From Burkholderiales bacterium (lineage in GTDB: Bacteria; Pseudomonadota; Gammaproteobacteria; Burkholderiales; Burkholderiaceae_C), in assembly GCA_028868825.1 (NCBI GenBank), contig JAGWTU010000041.1, forward strand, positions 1 through 46,517: a stretch of DNA of 46,517 bases. Direction: 5' to 3'. Positions 7,884 to 16,377 of the stretch are shown piece by piece. The position numbers and the translations under genes were made by a program. Numbering within the stretch: the first letter of the stretch is position 1; every line of letters starts with the position of its first letter. The notes below the pieces were generated by a model. It saw only the letters and a program-made list of their open reading frames with translations, ran no database searches and was not told where the DNA came from.

Positions 7884-8963
7884 TCAGAAGACGAGCGGCA
7901 GGCCGACGCGCTGGCCGTCGCGCGCGCTGCGGTAGGCGGCGAGCACCACTTCGAGCGAGCGCAGGCCCGCGTAGCCGTCGACCTCGGCCTGGCGCTCGCC
8001 GCGCAGCGTGCCGATGACGTTGTCGTAGTACAGCGGGTGGCCGAATCCGTAGACCGAGGGCGTGGCGTAGCTCGCGTCCTTGACCGCCGCGTCCTCGGGT
8101 CGCATCTCGTCGAATTCCCAATGCTGGATCTCGTTCACGGCGACGCCGCCGATGCGCACCGTGCCGCGCTCGCCGAGGATGGTCACGCTGCCCTCGAAGT
8201 TCCTGCCATGCGTGAGCATCGTGACGTTGATCGACGCCAGCCCGCCCTTGCGCAGGCGCAGCGACATCACGCCGGTGTCCTCGGCCTCGATGTCGCGCCC
8301 CAGCGTCGCCGTGTAGGCATGCACGTTGTCGACCGGGCCAACGAGCCAGTCCACCATGTCCACGTAATGGCTCGCCTGGTTGAGGAAGGCGCCGCCGTCG
8401 AGGTCCCAGCGGCCGCGCCACGGCGCGTCGTCGTAATAGCTCTGCGGCCGCGTCCAGAACACGTTGACGGTGGCGAGGTGGATGCGGCCGAAGCGCCCGC
8501 CCTCGACGGCGGCCTTGAGCCGCTGCATCGTCGGGTTGAGCCGGTTCTGCTTGACGACGAAGAGCGTCACCCCGGCCTCGCGGCAGGCGCGCACCATCGC
8601 CATGCCCTCGTCCCATTTGGTGGCCATCGGCTTCTCGGTCAGCACATGGCGGCCGGCGGCGGCCACGCGCATGGCCTGGCGCGGATGCAGGCCGCTGGGC
8701 GTGGCGAGGACGACGATGTCGGCGTCGCTGCCCTCGAGCAGCGCGTCGAGCGATTCGAAACCGCGCGCGCCCGTGCGCTCGACGGCGACGGCGAGCGCCG
8801 AAGGCCGGTTGTCGCAGACGGCGACGAGCTCGGCGCGCTGCGCATGCTGGCGCAGGGCCTCGAAATGGTTGGCCGAGATGCGGCCGCAACCGACGAGGGC
8901 GAAGCGGATCGGGCGGTCGGCGATCGGCAGGCGGTGGGGGCTGGATTTCATGGAATCGGGCAT
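7884..8963 (-). CDS. wbpB: WbpB-like UDP-GlcNAcA 3-dehydrogenase (Gfo/Idh/MocA family)
   Basis: The protein is 359 residues from the first ATG, or 355 from an ATG at 8951. It has an NAD-binding site (FALVGCGRISANHFEAL), the Gfo/Idh/MocA lysine motif TEKPMATKWDEG, and the substrate-side segment WDLDGGAFLNQASHYVDMVDWL. WbpB/WlbA oxidises C3 of UDP-N-acetylglucosaminuronic acid. It heads the polysaccharide operon and is divergent from lysS. A promoter-like TTGATG-N18-TAAAAT on this strand has its -10 overlapping the ATG at 8963, which would favour the ATG at 8951. No UDP-GlcNAc 6-dehydrogenase (WbpA) is in the window. Confidence 0.9.
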   Translation of the reverse strand: MPDSMKSSPHRLPIADRPIRFALVGCGRISANHFEALRQHAQRAELVAVCDNRPSALAVAVERTGARGFESLDALLEGSDADIVVLATPSGLHPRQAMRVAAAGRHVLTEKPMATKWDEGMAMVRACREAGVTLFVVKQNRLNPTMQRLKAAVEGGRFGRIHLATVNVFWTRPQSYYDDAPWRGRWDLDGGAFLNQASHYVDMVDWLVGPVDNVHAYTATLGRDIEAEDTGVMSLRLRKGGLASINVTMLTHGRNFEGSVTILGERGTVRIGGVAVNEIQHWEFDEMRPEDAAVKDASYATPSVYGFGHPLYYDNVIGTLRGERQAEVDGYAGLRSLEVVLAAYRSARDGQRVGLPLVF

Positions 8964-9006
8964 TTTACGGGTGCGCCTAAAATTGCATCAATTCAACAGG
9001 CCCCTT
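8964..9006. promoter_or_regulatory. Divergent promoter region between wbpB and lysS
   Basis: This 43-base spacer is much richer in A and T than its surroundings. On the plus strand TAAAAT at 8978-8983 could be a -10 element for lysS, with about 17 bases of leader. On the minus strand TTGATG, 18 bases and TAAAAT (ending in the first ATG of wbpB) form a plausible promoter for the polysaccharide operon. No good -35 is visible for lysS. These are assignments by eye. Confidence 0.45.
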
Positions 9007-10485
9007 ATGAGCGACGACAACTCCCTGATCGCCGAACGGCGCGAAAAGCTGCAAGCCCTGCGCGCCGCCGGCATCGCGTTCCCGAACGACTTCAAGCCGC
9101 GCCACCACGCGGCCGATCTGCACCACAAGCATGGCCAGATCGCGAACGAGGAACTCGAACCGCAGGCCATCGGCGTGGCTGTCGCCGGCCGCATGATGCT
9201 CAAGCGCGTGATGGGCAAGGCCTGTTTCGCGACGCTGCAGGACGGCAGCGGCCGCATCCAGCTCTACGTCACGCAGGACGCCGTCGGCGCCGAGGCGCTG
9301 GCCGATTTCAAGCGCTGGGACCTCGGTGACATCCTCGGCTGCGAGGGCACGCTGTTCCGCACCAAGAGCGGCGAACTCTCGATCCGCGCCACGGCGGTGC
9401 GGCTGCTGACGAAGAGCCTGCGCCCGCTGCCGGACAAGTTCCACGGCATGGCCGACCAGGAGCAGAAATACCGCCAGCGCTATGTCGACCTGATCACCGA
9501 CGAGGCCGCGCGCAACCGCTTCGTCGCCCGCAGCAAGGCGGTGGCGTCGATCCGCGCCTACATGGTCGAGCATGGCTTTCTCGAGGTCGAGACGCCGATG
9601 CTGCATCCGATCCCGGGCGGCGCCAACGCCAAGCCCTTCGTCACCCACCACAACGCGCTCGACCAGGAGATGTTCCTGCGCATCGCGCCCGAGCTGTACC
9701 TGAAGCGGCTGCTCGTCGGCGGCTTCGAGCGCGTGTTCGAGATCAACCGCAATTTCCGCAACGAAGGCATCAGCGTCCGCCACAATCCCGAATTCACGAT
9801 GATGGAGTTCTATGCGGCCTACTGGACGCATCACGAACTGATGGACTTCACCGAGCAGGTCCTGCGCCACGCCGCGCGCGCTGCCAGCGGCACGGCGACG
9901 CTGAGCTACGCCGGGCGCGAAGTCGACCTCGACCGGCCGTTCGCGCGCCTGTCGGTGCGCGACTCGCTCGTCGCCCATGCCGGCCTCAGCGTCGAGCAGG
10001 CCGGCGACGCGGCCGTGCTGCACGAGCGGCTGCGCGCCGCCGGCGAGGAACCGCCGGCGCATTGGAGCCTGGCCGAACTGCAGTTCGGGCTCTTCGAGGC
10101 CGTCGTCGAAGCGCAGCTGTGGCAGCCGACGTACATCATCGACTACCCCGTCGAGGTCTCGCCGCTGGCGCGCGCGTCCGACGCGAATCCGGCCGTCACC
10201 GAGCGCTTCGAGCTCTTCATCACCGGGCGCGAGGTCGCCAACGGTTTCTCCGAGCTCAACGACGCCGAGGACCAGGCGGCGCGCTTCGCCGCGCAGGCCA
10301 GGAACAAGGAAGCCGGCGACGAGGAGGCGATGTACTACGACGCCGACTTCATCCGCGCGCTCGAATACGGCATGCCGCCGGCCGGCGGCTGCGGCATCGG
10401 CATCGACCGCCTCATCATGCTGCTCACCGACAGCCCGAGCATCCGCGACGTGATCCTGTTCCCGGCGCTGCGCCGCGAAGGCTGA
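9007..10485 (+). CDS. lysS: Lysyl-tRNA synthetase, class II
   Basis: The protein has 492 residues, the usual length for class II LysRS. An N-terminal OB-fold domain that binds the anticodon occupies about residues 55-150 (VAGRMMLKRVMGKACFATLQ). The catalytic core has motif 2, FRNEGISVRHNPEFTMMEFY, near residues 246-265, and motif 3, GCGIGIDRLIMLL, near the C-terminus. It charges tRNA-Lys with lysine in the cytoplasm. The start MSDDNSLIAERREKLQALRAAG is typical of the family. The next gene follows after 21 bases on the same strand and may be co-transcribed. Confidence 0.97.
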   Translation: MSDDNSLIAERREKLQALRAAGIAFPNDFKPRHHAADLHHKHGQIANEELEPQAIGVAVAGRMMLKRVMGKACFATLQDGSGRIQLYVTQDAVGAEALADFKRWDLGDILGCEGTLFRTKSGELSIRATAVRLLTKSLRPLPDKFHGMADQEQKYRQRYVDLITDEAARNRFVARSKAVASIRAYMVEHGFLEVETPMLHPIPGGANAKPFVTHHNALDQEMFLRIAPELYLKRLLVGGFERVFEINRNFRNEGISVRHNPEFTMMEFYAAYWTHHELMDFTEQVLRHAARAASGTATLSYAGREVDLDRPFARLSVRDSLVAHAGLSVEQAGDAAVLHERLRAAGEEPPAHWSLAELQFGLFEAVVEAQLWQPTYIIDYPVEVSPLARASDANPAVTERFELFITGREVANGFSELNDAEDQAARFAAQARNKEAGDEEAMYYDADFIRALEYGMPPAGGCGIGIDRLIMLLTDSPSIRDVILFPALRREG

Positions 10486-10506
10486 GGCGCCCCGGGGCGA
10501 TCCACC

Positions 10507-11064
10507 ATGCCGGCCCAGCGTCTCGAAGACCTCGACGCGATCGAAGCCGCGCTGTGGCAGGAACTGGGCCGCGCGACGCGCGACAAGGCGCACGCCTGGC
10601 GCGTCGGCGTGATGGCCACGGCCGGTGAGGATGGCGCCGACGCGCGCAGCGTCGTGCTGCGCGAGTTCGACGCCGGCGCGCGCGAGCTGTCGATCTACAC
10701 CGATGCGCGCAGCCCGAAGGTGCAGGAACTCGCCGCCGACCCGCGTGCGACCCTCGTGCTGTGGTCGCCGACGCTGGGCTGGCAACTGCGCCTCAAGCTG
10801 CGCGTGCGCGTCGAGACCGCGGGACTCACGGTCTCGTCGCGCTGGGCGCTGCTGAAGATGACGCCCGGGGCGCAGGACTACCTCTCGCCGCTGCCGCCAG
10901 GCACGGCGCTGCAGACTTCGCTGCGTCCACCCGAGCGTGGCACGCGCGAGCATTTCGCGATCATGATCGCCCGCATCGAGGCCGTCGACTGGCTCGAGCT
11001 GCGCGACGAGGGCCAGCGCCGCGCATGCTTCGGCGCCGGTCCCGGCGGCTGGCTCGCGCCCTGA
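10507..11064 (+). CDS. Pyridoxamine 5'-phosphate oxidase-like flavin-binding protein
   Basis: This 185-residue split-barrel protein carries the FMN-binding pattern of the PNPOx-like family: ADARSVVLREFDAGARELSI, then YTDARSPKVQELAADPRATL, then a LVLWSPTLGWQLRLKLRVRV strand. It is shorter than classical PdxH and lacks an obvious PdxH C-terminal dimerisation segment, so it is better described as a general stress or Alr4036-like flavoprotein than as PdxH. The substrate is unknown. It follows lysS closely and converges with the enoyl-CoA hydratase gene. Confidence 0.75.
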   Translation: MPAQRLEDLDAIEAALWQELGRATRDKAHAWRVGVMATAGEDGADARSVVLREFDAGARELSIYTDARSPKVQELAADPRATLVLWSPTLGWQLRLKLRVRVETAGLTVSSRWALLKMTPGAQDYLSPLPPGTALQTSLRPPERGTREHFAIMIARIEAVDWLELRDEGQRRACFGAGPGGWLAP

Positions 11065-11073
11065 GGGGCTGTT

Positions 11074-11089
11074 CGCGGCGTGCGCCGCG
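11074..11089. terminator. GC-rich stem-loop between convergent genes
   Basis: CGCGGC-GTGC-GCCGCG forms a perfect 6-base-pair stem with a 4-base loop. It lies in the 26-base gap between the convergent ends of the flavoprotein gene and the enoyl-CoA hydratase gene. There is no T-run on either side, so termination is an inference from position only. Confidence 0.35.
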
Positions 11090-11090
11090 G

Positions 11091-11873
11091 CTAGCGGAAC
11101 ACCGGCTTGCGCTTGGCCAGGAAGGCGTCCATGCCTTCCTTCTGATCCTCGGTCGCGAACAGCGAGTGGAACATCCGCCGCTCGAACGCGACGCCGTCGG
11201 CCAGGCCCGATTCGAAAGCCCGGTTCACGCATTCCTTGGCCATCAGCACCGAGGTCGCGCCGACGGCGCAGATCAGCTCGCCCGCGGCCACCGCCTCGTC
11301 GATCAGCTTGTCGGCCGGCACGACGCGCGAGACGAGTCCGGCGCGCTCGGCCTCGGCGGCGTCCATCATGCGGCCGGTCAGCACGAGGTCCATCGCCTTG
11401 CTCTTGCCGATGGCGCGCGGCAGGCGCTGCGTGCCGCCGGCGCCGGGGATGATGCCGATCTTGATCTCGGGCTGGCCGAAGCGGGCGCTGTCGGCGGCGA
11501 TGATGAAGTCGCACATCATCGCCAGCTCGCAGCCGCCGCCCAGCGCGAAACCGGCCACCGCGGCGATCACCGGCTTGCGCACGCGGCGGATGGTCTCCCA
11601 GTTGCGCGTGATGAAGTCGCCCTCGTAGGCCTCGAGGAAGGTCTTCTTGGCCATCGCCGAGATGTCGGCGCCGGCGGCGAAGGCCTTTTCGCTGCCGGTG
11701 ACGACGATGCAGCCGACCTGCGGATCGGCATCCCAGGCCAGCAGTTGCGCACCGAGCTGGTCCATCAGCGCGTCGTTGAGCGCATTGAGCTGCTTCGGGC
11801 GGTTCAGCGTGATGAGGCCGACGCGGCGCTCGGTGCTGCCGCGCAGTTCAGTCAGGATGAGTGATTCGGTCAC
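11091..11873 (-). CDS. Enoyl-CoA hydratase (crotonase family)
   Basis: I chose the GTG at 11873 because a strong ribosome-binding site (GAGGAGCC) lies just upstream. It gives 260 residues, the normal length, whereas the ATG at 11912 would overlap the upstream gene. The crotonase motifs are complete: oxyanion-hole segments AFAAGADISAM and GFALGGGCELAMMCDFIIAA, and FGQPEIKIGIIPGAGGTQRL with the second catalytic glutamate. Both glutamates needed for hydration are present. It hydrates trans-2-enoyl-CoA to 3-hydroxyacyl-CoA in beta-oxidation. There is no other beta-oxidation gene nearby. Confidence 0.93.
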   Translation of the reverse strand: MTESLILTELRGSTERRVGLITLNRPKQLNALNDALMDQLGAQLLAWDADPQVGCIVVTGSEKAFAAGADISAMAKKTFLEAYEGDFITRNWETIRRVRKPVIAAVAGFALGGGCELAMMCDFIIAADSARFGQPEIKIGIIPGAGGTQRLPRAIGKSKAMDLVLTGRMMDAAEAERAGLVSRVVPADKLIDEAVAAGELICAVGATSVLMAKECVNRAFESGLADGVAFERRMFHSLFATEDQKEGMDAFLAKRKPVFR

Positions 11874-11908
11874 GGTGGCTCCTCGGTTTTCGCTCACTAT
11901 AAGCGCGC

Positions 11909-12964
11909 TCATTTGGCGGCCTGTTCGGGCAGCTTCGAGATGCGCAGGTCGACCCAGGTCTGCTGGTCCTGATGGATCAGGATGCGCACCGGCAGGTACT
12001 GCAGGCTGGGCGCGACCCAGATCTCGGCGGTCAGCGAAACACCGGGCTGCGGCTCACGCCGCGGCTTGACGTGCACGGTGTCGATCGGCCCCGCCGGCGT
12101 GTACAGCGTCTCGCTGCCGAGCACGTCGTAGATCCAGGGCTCGACCGAGCGCGCCAGCGCCAGCGGCAGCGTGATGCTGCGCCCGGTCTGCAGCAGCGCC
12201 GGCTGGGTGATGAATAGCCACGTCAGCTGGACGAACTGGCTCGCGCTGTCCTGCACGCCCTCGGGCCGCGGCACGCTGGCGCCACCGGGCAGGACGATGC
12301 GGTCGTCGTCGAGCCGGATCGAGTAGCGGCGCGGATCGCGGAAGACGACGCGCGTCTCCTCGTCGTAGCGGCTCGGGCTCAGCCCCTGGGCGGTGATGAC
12401 GCCCTCGCTGTCGACGACGCGCCGCATCAGCGGCGCGAACGAGGCGCCGATCGAGAGGTCCATGAAGACCTGGTAGCGCTTGCCCTCGTGCAGCCATTGC
12501 ACCTCGGCCTGGCCCTCGACCGGACCGCGGTAGTCGCCCTGGACGCGGTAGCTCAGCCGCGTCGAAGGCGGCCACTCGAACGCCGGCGCCGAGGCCGCCG
12601 CGGCCGGCGGCAGCAGCGCGACCAGCGGCGGCAGCGCGGGCAGATCGCTCGCCTGCTCGACCGCGATCTCCAGCGGCGCCAGCAGCGGCGGCGCCGATGC
12701 CGGCAGTGCCGCCGGCGCCAGGCGCTGCAACCGCGGCGGCGGCGCCTTCGGCCGCGGCGGCCGCGCCGGGGCCTGCGGCGGCGCCTGCGGCTTGAGCTGG
12801 TGTACGAAGGCGACCGCTATCGGTCGCGGCCGATCGCCGTGGCGACCGAGCCAGGCCGGCAGTTCGCGATCGGCGACCCAGAGGTGGATGGCGGCGACGG
12901 CGACGATCAGCGCCAGCGCCGCGCGGCGGCGGCGAGCTGGATCAGGAACCCGCGGCGGCGACAA
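11909..12964 (-). CDS. DUF3108 domain protein with proline-rich linker
   Basis: The 351-residue protein has an N-terminal membrane helix (ALALIVAVAAIHLWVADREL, about residues 15-34), then a proline- and alanine-rich linker to about residue 130. A C-terminal domain follows (STRLSYRVQGDYRGPVEG to ISKLPEQAAK) with the DUF3108 pattern, including YEVLG-like WIYDVLGSETLYTPAGPIDT and a final APSLQYLPVRILIHQ. The domain is probably periplasmic, held by the N-terminal anchor. The family has no established function. Its start overlaps the DUF3429 gene by 23 bases, so the two are probably co-expressed. Confidence 0.8.
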   Translation of the reverse strand: MSPPRVPDPARRRRAALALIVAVAAIHLWVADRELPAWLGRHGDRPRPIAVAFVHQLKPQAPPQAPARPPRPKAPPPRLQRLAPAALPASAPPLLAPLEIAVEQASDLPALPPLVALLPPAAAASAPAFEWPPSTRLSYRVQGDYRGPVEGQAEVQWLHEGKRYQVFMDLSIGASFAPLMRRVVDSEGVITAQGLSPSRYDEETRVVFRDPRRYSIRLDDDRIVLPGGASVPRPEGVQDSASQFVQLTWLFITQPALLQTGRSITLPLALARSVEPWIYDVLGSETLYTPAGPIDTVHVKPRREPQPGVSLTAEIWVAPSLQYLPVRILIHQDQQTWVDLRISKLPEQAAK

Positions 12965-13412
12965 AGCAGCTCAGGGCGGCGATCGCGGCGAGCCGGAAGC
13001 GCAGCGTCAGCCAATGCGCCACACCCTGCTGGACGTAGACGTGGCGGTCGATGAGGTAGCCGGCGACGAGCATGACGCCAACGATGACGAGTCCCGCGCC
13101 CGGTCGCATCACGACCGCGAGCCACGACACCAGCGTCGGCAGCAGCCCCCACAGCAGCAGTTCGCGCGGCGGATCGGGCAGGCGCAGCGCCAGCCCCCAG
13201 TGGACGCCGCCGACGAAGGCGACGATGACCGCGGCGTAGGCCACGAGCGCCAGCGTGACATCCGCATGCGCTTCCTCGCGCACGATCCACACGAGCAGCG
13301 CGCCGAGCACGAAGGGGACGATCGCGGCGTTGACGAGGCGCCGGGCCAATGTCGAAGGCGAAGGCGACGGCGCAGACGGCACGGCCGAGGCGGCGGGAGG
13401 GGCTGTGTTCAT
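12942..13412 (-). CDS. DUF3429 membrane protein
   Basis: This 156-residue protein has about five predicted membrane helices and the family segment VIVAFVGGVHWGLALRLPDP. The motif FxGxxHWG is typical of DUF3429 proteins, which are uncharacterised inner-membrane proteins common in Proteobacteria. A low-complexity Ser/Pro/Ala N-terminus of about 22 residues precedes the first helix. The gene lies between dsbC and the DUF3108 gene on the same strand. No function can be given. Confidence 0.78.
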   Translation of the reverse strand: MNTAPPAASAVPSAPSPSPSTLARRLVNAAIVPFVLGALLVWIVREEAHADVTLALVAYAAVIVAFVGGVHWGLALRLPDPPRELLLWGLLPTLVSWLAVVMRPGAGLVIVGVMLVAGYLIDRHVYVQQGVAHWLTLRFRLAAIAALSCFVAAAGS

Positions 13413-13457
13413 CGCCCGATTGTCGGCCGGCGCGGCGGCGACGGCAGCCGCGGACGG

Positions 13458-14201
13458 CTATTGCTTGTGCGTGGCCGGCGCGCTGGTGGCGACGAGCAGC
13501 TTCTCGACCTCGGCTCCCGACATCGCGCCCGGCTTGCGCGTGCCATCGGCGAAGAACACCGCCGGCGTGCCATTGATGCGCGCCTTCTGCGCGAACGCCA
13601 GGTTGCGGTCCAGCGCCGACGTGTCGCAGCTGTTGCCCATCGTCTTCACCGGTGCCTGGCCGTCGAGCATCCAGGCGCGCCAGCTGTGCGCGGCATCCTT
13701 CGAGCACCAGATGTCCTTGGCCTTGGCGATCGAATCGGCGCTCAGGATCGGGATGATGAAGGTGTAGATCGTGACGTCCTTGAGCTGCGCCAGGTCGCGC
13801 TCGAAGCGCTTGCAATAGCCGCAGTTCGGATCGACGAAGACGGCCATCTTGCGCGCGCCGCTGCCCTGATGAAAGGCCATCGCGTCCTTGAACGGCAGCT
13901 TGTCGAAATCGACGGCGGTGAGCTTGGCGATGCGCTGCTCGGTGAGGTCGGCGCGCGTCTTCGTGTCGACCATCGAGCCGGTGAAGACGTAGTCGCCATG
14001 CTCGTCGGTGTAGAGGATCTCGGTGCCGCCGTAGCGCACCTCGTACATCCCCGGCACCGCCGTGCGCGTGACCTCGTCGACCTTGAGTTGGGGCAGGCGC
14101 TCGGTCAGGGCCTTGCGGATCGCGGCCTCCTGGGCGTGCAGCGGCAGGGCGGCGAACAGCGTCGCCGCGAGGGCGAGCAGGGAACGGTGGAACAAGGTCA
14201 T
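13458..14201 (-). CDS. dsbC: Thiol:disulfide interchange protein DsbC
   Basis: The 247-residue protein has a signal peptide (LLALAATLFAALPLHAQ, cut near residue 23), an N-terminal dimerisation domain and a thioredoxin-like domain with the active site CGYC at residues 127-130 in FVDPNCGYCKRFERDL. A cis-proline loop (INGTPAVFFADGT) and a second cysteine pair (WCSKDAAHSW..GNSCDTS) are present. DsbC isomerises wrong disulfides in the periplasm. It follows the UbiH-like gene by 30 bases on the same strand. Confidence 0.93.
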   Translation of the reverse strand: MTLFHRSLLALAATLFAALPLHAQEAAIRKALTERLPQLKVDEVTRTAVPGMYEVRYGGTEILYTDEHGDYVFTGSMVDTKTRADLTEQRIAKLTAVDFDKLPFKDAMAFHQGSGARKMAVFVDPNCGYCKRFERDLAQLKDVTIYTFIIPILSADSIAKAKDIWCSKDAAHSWRAWMLDGQAPVKTMGNSCDTSALDRNLAFAQKARINGTPAVFFADGTRKPGAMSGAEVEKLLVATSAPATHKQ

Positions 14202-14231
14202 CGCGAAATCCTCGGTGGGGGATGCGGGGGC

Positions 14232-15350
14232 TCAGCGCCCGAGCGCGTTGGCGGCAAGCAGCCGCTTGAGAGGCGGGAGGTGGTTGACCAGAGTCAGCCC
14301 CCGGTTGCGTAGTTCCCTGACGAGCGGCTGCGGGCTGGCGAACAGTTGCAACAGCGCATCGGTCATGCCGGCCATCGCCAGCACCGGCAGGCGCCGGTTG
14401 CGGGCGTAGCGCGCGAGCAGCCGCGGGTCGCCCAGCGCGCGCCAGGGCTCGCGCGCGGCGAGCACCGATGCCAGCTCCGCGACGTCGCCGAAGCCCAGGT
14501 TCAGTCCCTGTCCGGCCAGCGGATGGACGACATGCGCTGCATCGCCGACGAGCACCCAGCCCGGTCCGGCCATGGCCTCGGCCTGGGCCAGCGCCAGCGG
14601 CCAGGCCGCGCGCGGGCCGGCCAGTGTCAGCGCGCCGGCGGCGCCGGCGCTGGCGTCCATCAGCGCGATCGTGAAATCGGCGTCGGACAAGGCCATCAGC
14701 TCGTCGGCGCGCGCTGCCGGCAACGACCAGACGAGGGCCAGGCCATGGCCGGCGCGACCATCGAACGCCGGCCGGTCCAGCGGCAGCAGCGCGAGGATGT
14801 CGGGGCTGCGGAACCATTGGCGCGCCAGGCCTTCGTGGCGCTGGTCACTGGTCAGGCGTCCCGCTATCGCACGCTGACCGTAGCCGTGGCGCGGCATGCG
14901 CACGCCGAAGCGCTCGCGGGTGGCGGAATCCTTGCCTTCGGCCAGCACCTGCAGCGCCGCCGGCACTTCGGCCGTCACCGGCGTCACATGCGGCGCGAAG
15001 CGCACCGCCGCGCGCAACGCACGTTCGAGCTCGGCGGCGTCGACGATCCAGGCCAGTTCGGCCAGCGATTGCGACCAGGCCGAGAAATCCAGCGCCGCGC
15101 CCGGCGCATCGCCTTCGACATGCATCTCGCGCACCGCCGTGCGCGCATCGGCGGGGATCGCGTCCCACACCCGCAGCTGGCGCAGCAGCGCCACCGCACC
15201 GGCATTCAGCGCATAGGCGCGCACATCGGGAGTGTCGGGCTCGGCCAGGCTGCCCAGCAGCGCCACGTCGAGACCCTGGCGCGACAGCGACAGCGCCGCC
15301 GCCAGCCCGACGGCGCCGGCGCCGCGGACCAGGATGTCGTGGTGGCTCAT
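14232..15350 (-). CDS. UbiH/UbiF-family FAD-dependent monooxygenase
   Basis: The 372-residue protein has the FAD dinucleotide-binding motif DILVRGAGAVGLAAALSLSR at the N-terminus. The second FAD motif, WVLVGDAAHVVHPLAGQGLN, is the signature of the UbiH/UbiF/VisC/COQ6 hydroxylases near residue 275. These enzymes hydroxylate the ubiquinone ring. The first glycine motif reads GAGAVG. Which ring position it modifies cannot be told from sequence. It starts the run UbiH-like, dsbC, DUF3429 and DUF3108 on the minus strand. Confidence 0.88.
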   Translation of the reverse strand: MSHHDILVRGAGAVGLAAALSLSRQGLDVALLGSLAEPDTPDVRAYALNAGAVALLRQLRVWDAIPADARTAVREMHVEGDAPGAALDFSAWSQSLAELAWIVDAAELERALRAAVRFAPHVTPVTAEVPAALQVLAEGKDSATRERFGVRMPRHGYGQRAIAGRLTSDQRHEGLARQWFRSPDILALLPLDRPAFDGRAGHGLALVWSLPAARADELMALSDADFTIALMDASAGAAGALTLAGPRAAWPLALAQAEAMAGPGWVLVGDAAHVVHPLAGQGLNLGFGDVAELASVLAAREPWRALGDPRLLARYARNRRLPVLAMAGMTDALLQLFASPQPLVRELRNRGLTLVNHLPPLKRLLAANALGR

Positions 15351-15447
15351 GGGTGGGATTGTAGGGAGGCCCGCGCAACGCTGTCGGGCCCCAATTCACG
15401 GCCCACGCACCGCCCGCATGCGCGATGGGAGCATTCGCGCGTTCGCT

Positions 15448-16320
15448 TCAGAACCGGCGTTCGGGCAGCGGGATGAATTCGGTCTCGCCGGGGACGGTCG
15501 CGAACCGCCCGGCCGCCCAGTCGTCGGCCGCCTGATCGATGCGCTCGCGCCGTGTCGAGACGAAGTTCCACCAGATGCGCCGCGGGCCCAGCGGCGCGCC
15601 GCCGATGAGCACCGCGCGGGCGTCGTCGTCGGCGGCCAGCATCGGCTCGTCGCCGGGGCGCAACACGACCATCGTCCCCGGCCGCAGCGGCCGGTCGTCG
15701 AGCTGGGCGTCGCCATGCACGAGGTAGATCGCGCGCTCGTCGGCCGGCGGCAGCGGCAAGGCGTCGCCGGCGACCATCGCGATGTCGATGAACAGCGTCG
15801 GCGAGCGCACCGCCACCGGCGACTCGGCACCGAAGGCGCTGCCGACGAGCAGCCGCAAGCGCGCGCCGCCGACCTCGAAGGCCGGGATCGCCGCCGCCGG
15901 CGTGTGGGCGAACACCGGCTCCATCTCCTCGTCGGCCTGCGGCAACGCCGCCCACAGCTGCAGGCCGTGGCTGCGCCGGCGCCGGCCGCGCAGATCGTCG
16001 GGCGTACGCTCCGAATGGACGATACCGCGCCCGGCCGTCATCCAGTTGATCGCGCCGGGCTCGATGCGCTGCACCGCGCCCGTCGAGTCGCGATGCACCA
16101 TCGCGCCTTCGAACAGGTAGGTCACGGTGGCCAGCCCGATATGCGGGTGCGGCCGAACGTCGTGGTTGTCCTCGGGGCCGGCCTCGACGGGTCCGAAATG
16201 GTCGAAGAAGAGGAACGGACCGACGGCCTGGCGCGCCGCCGCCGGCAGCAGGCGCTGGACGACGAAACCGCCACCGAGGTCGCGTGCATGGGGCTGGAGT
16301 TCGTCGACGGCATCGGCCAT
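15448..16320 (-). CDS. Pirin family protein
   Basis: A 290-residue bicupin beginning MADAVDELQPHARDLGGGFV. The N-terminal cupin carries the pirin metal site: PFLFFDHFGPVEA, then the conserved HPHIGLATVTYLFEGAMVHRDS and TAGRGIVHSE motifs supplying histidines and glutamate. Pirins bind iron; some act as quercetinases and others as redox sensors. The role here is unknown. It is divergent from ychF with a 57-base spacer. The same frame stays open for several kilobases upstream across the opposite-strand genes; this is a GC-rich artefact and not part of the gene. Confidence 0.87.
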   Translation of the reverse strand: MADAVDELQPHARDLGGGFVVQRLLPAAARQAVGPFLFFDHFGPVEAGPEDNHDVRPHPHIGLATVTYLFEGAMVHRDSTGAVQRIEPGAINWMTAGRGIVHSERTPDDLRGRRRRSHGLQLWAALPQADEEMEPVFAHTPAAAIPAFEVGGARLRLLVGSAFGAESPVAVRSPTLFIDIAMVAGDALPLPPADERAIYLVHGDAQLDDRPLRPGTMVVLRPGDEPMLAADDDARAVLIGGAPLGPRRIWWNFVSTRRERIDQAADDWAAGRFATVPGETEFIPLPERRF

Positions 16321-16377
16321 CTCGCCAGTGTAGGAAAATCGCCGGTTTTGCGCTGCGCAATCGAGAAAGCAAAACCC

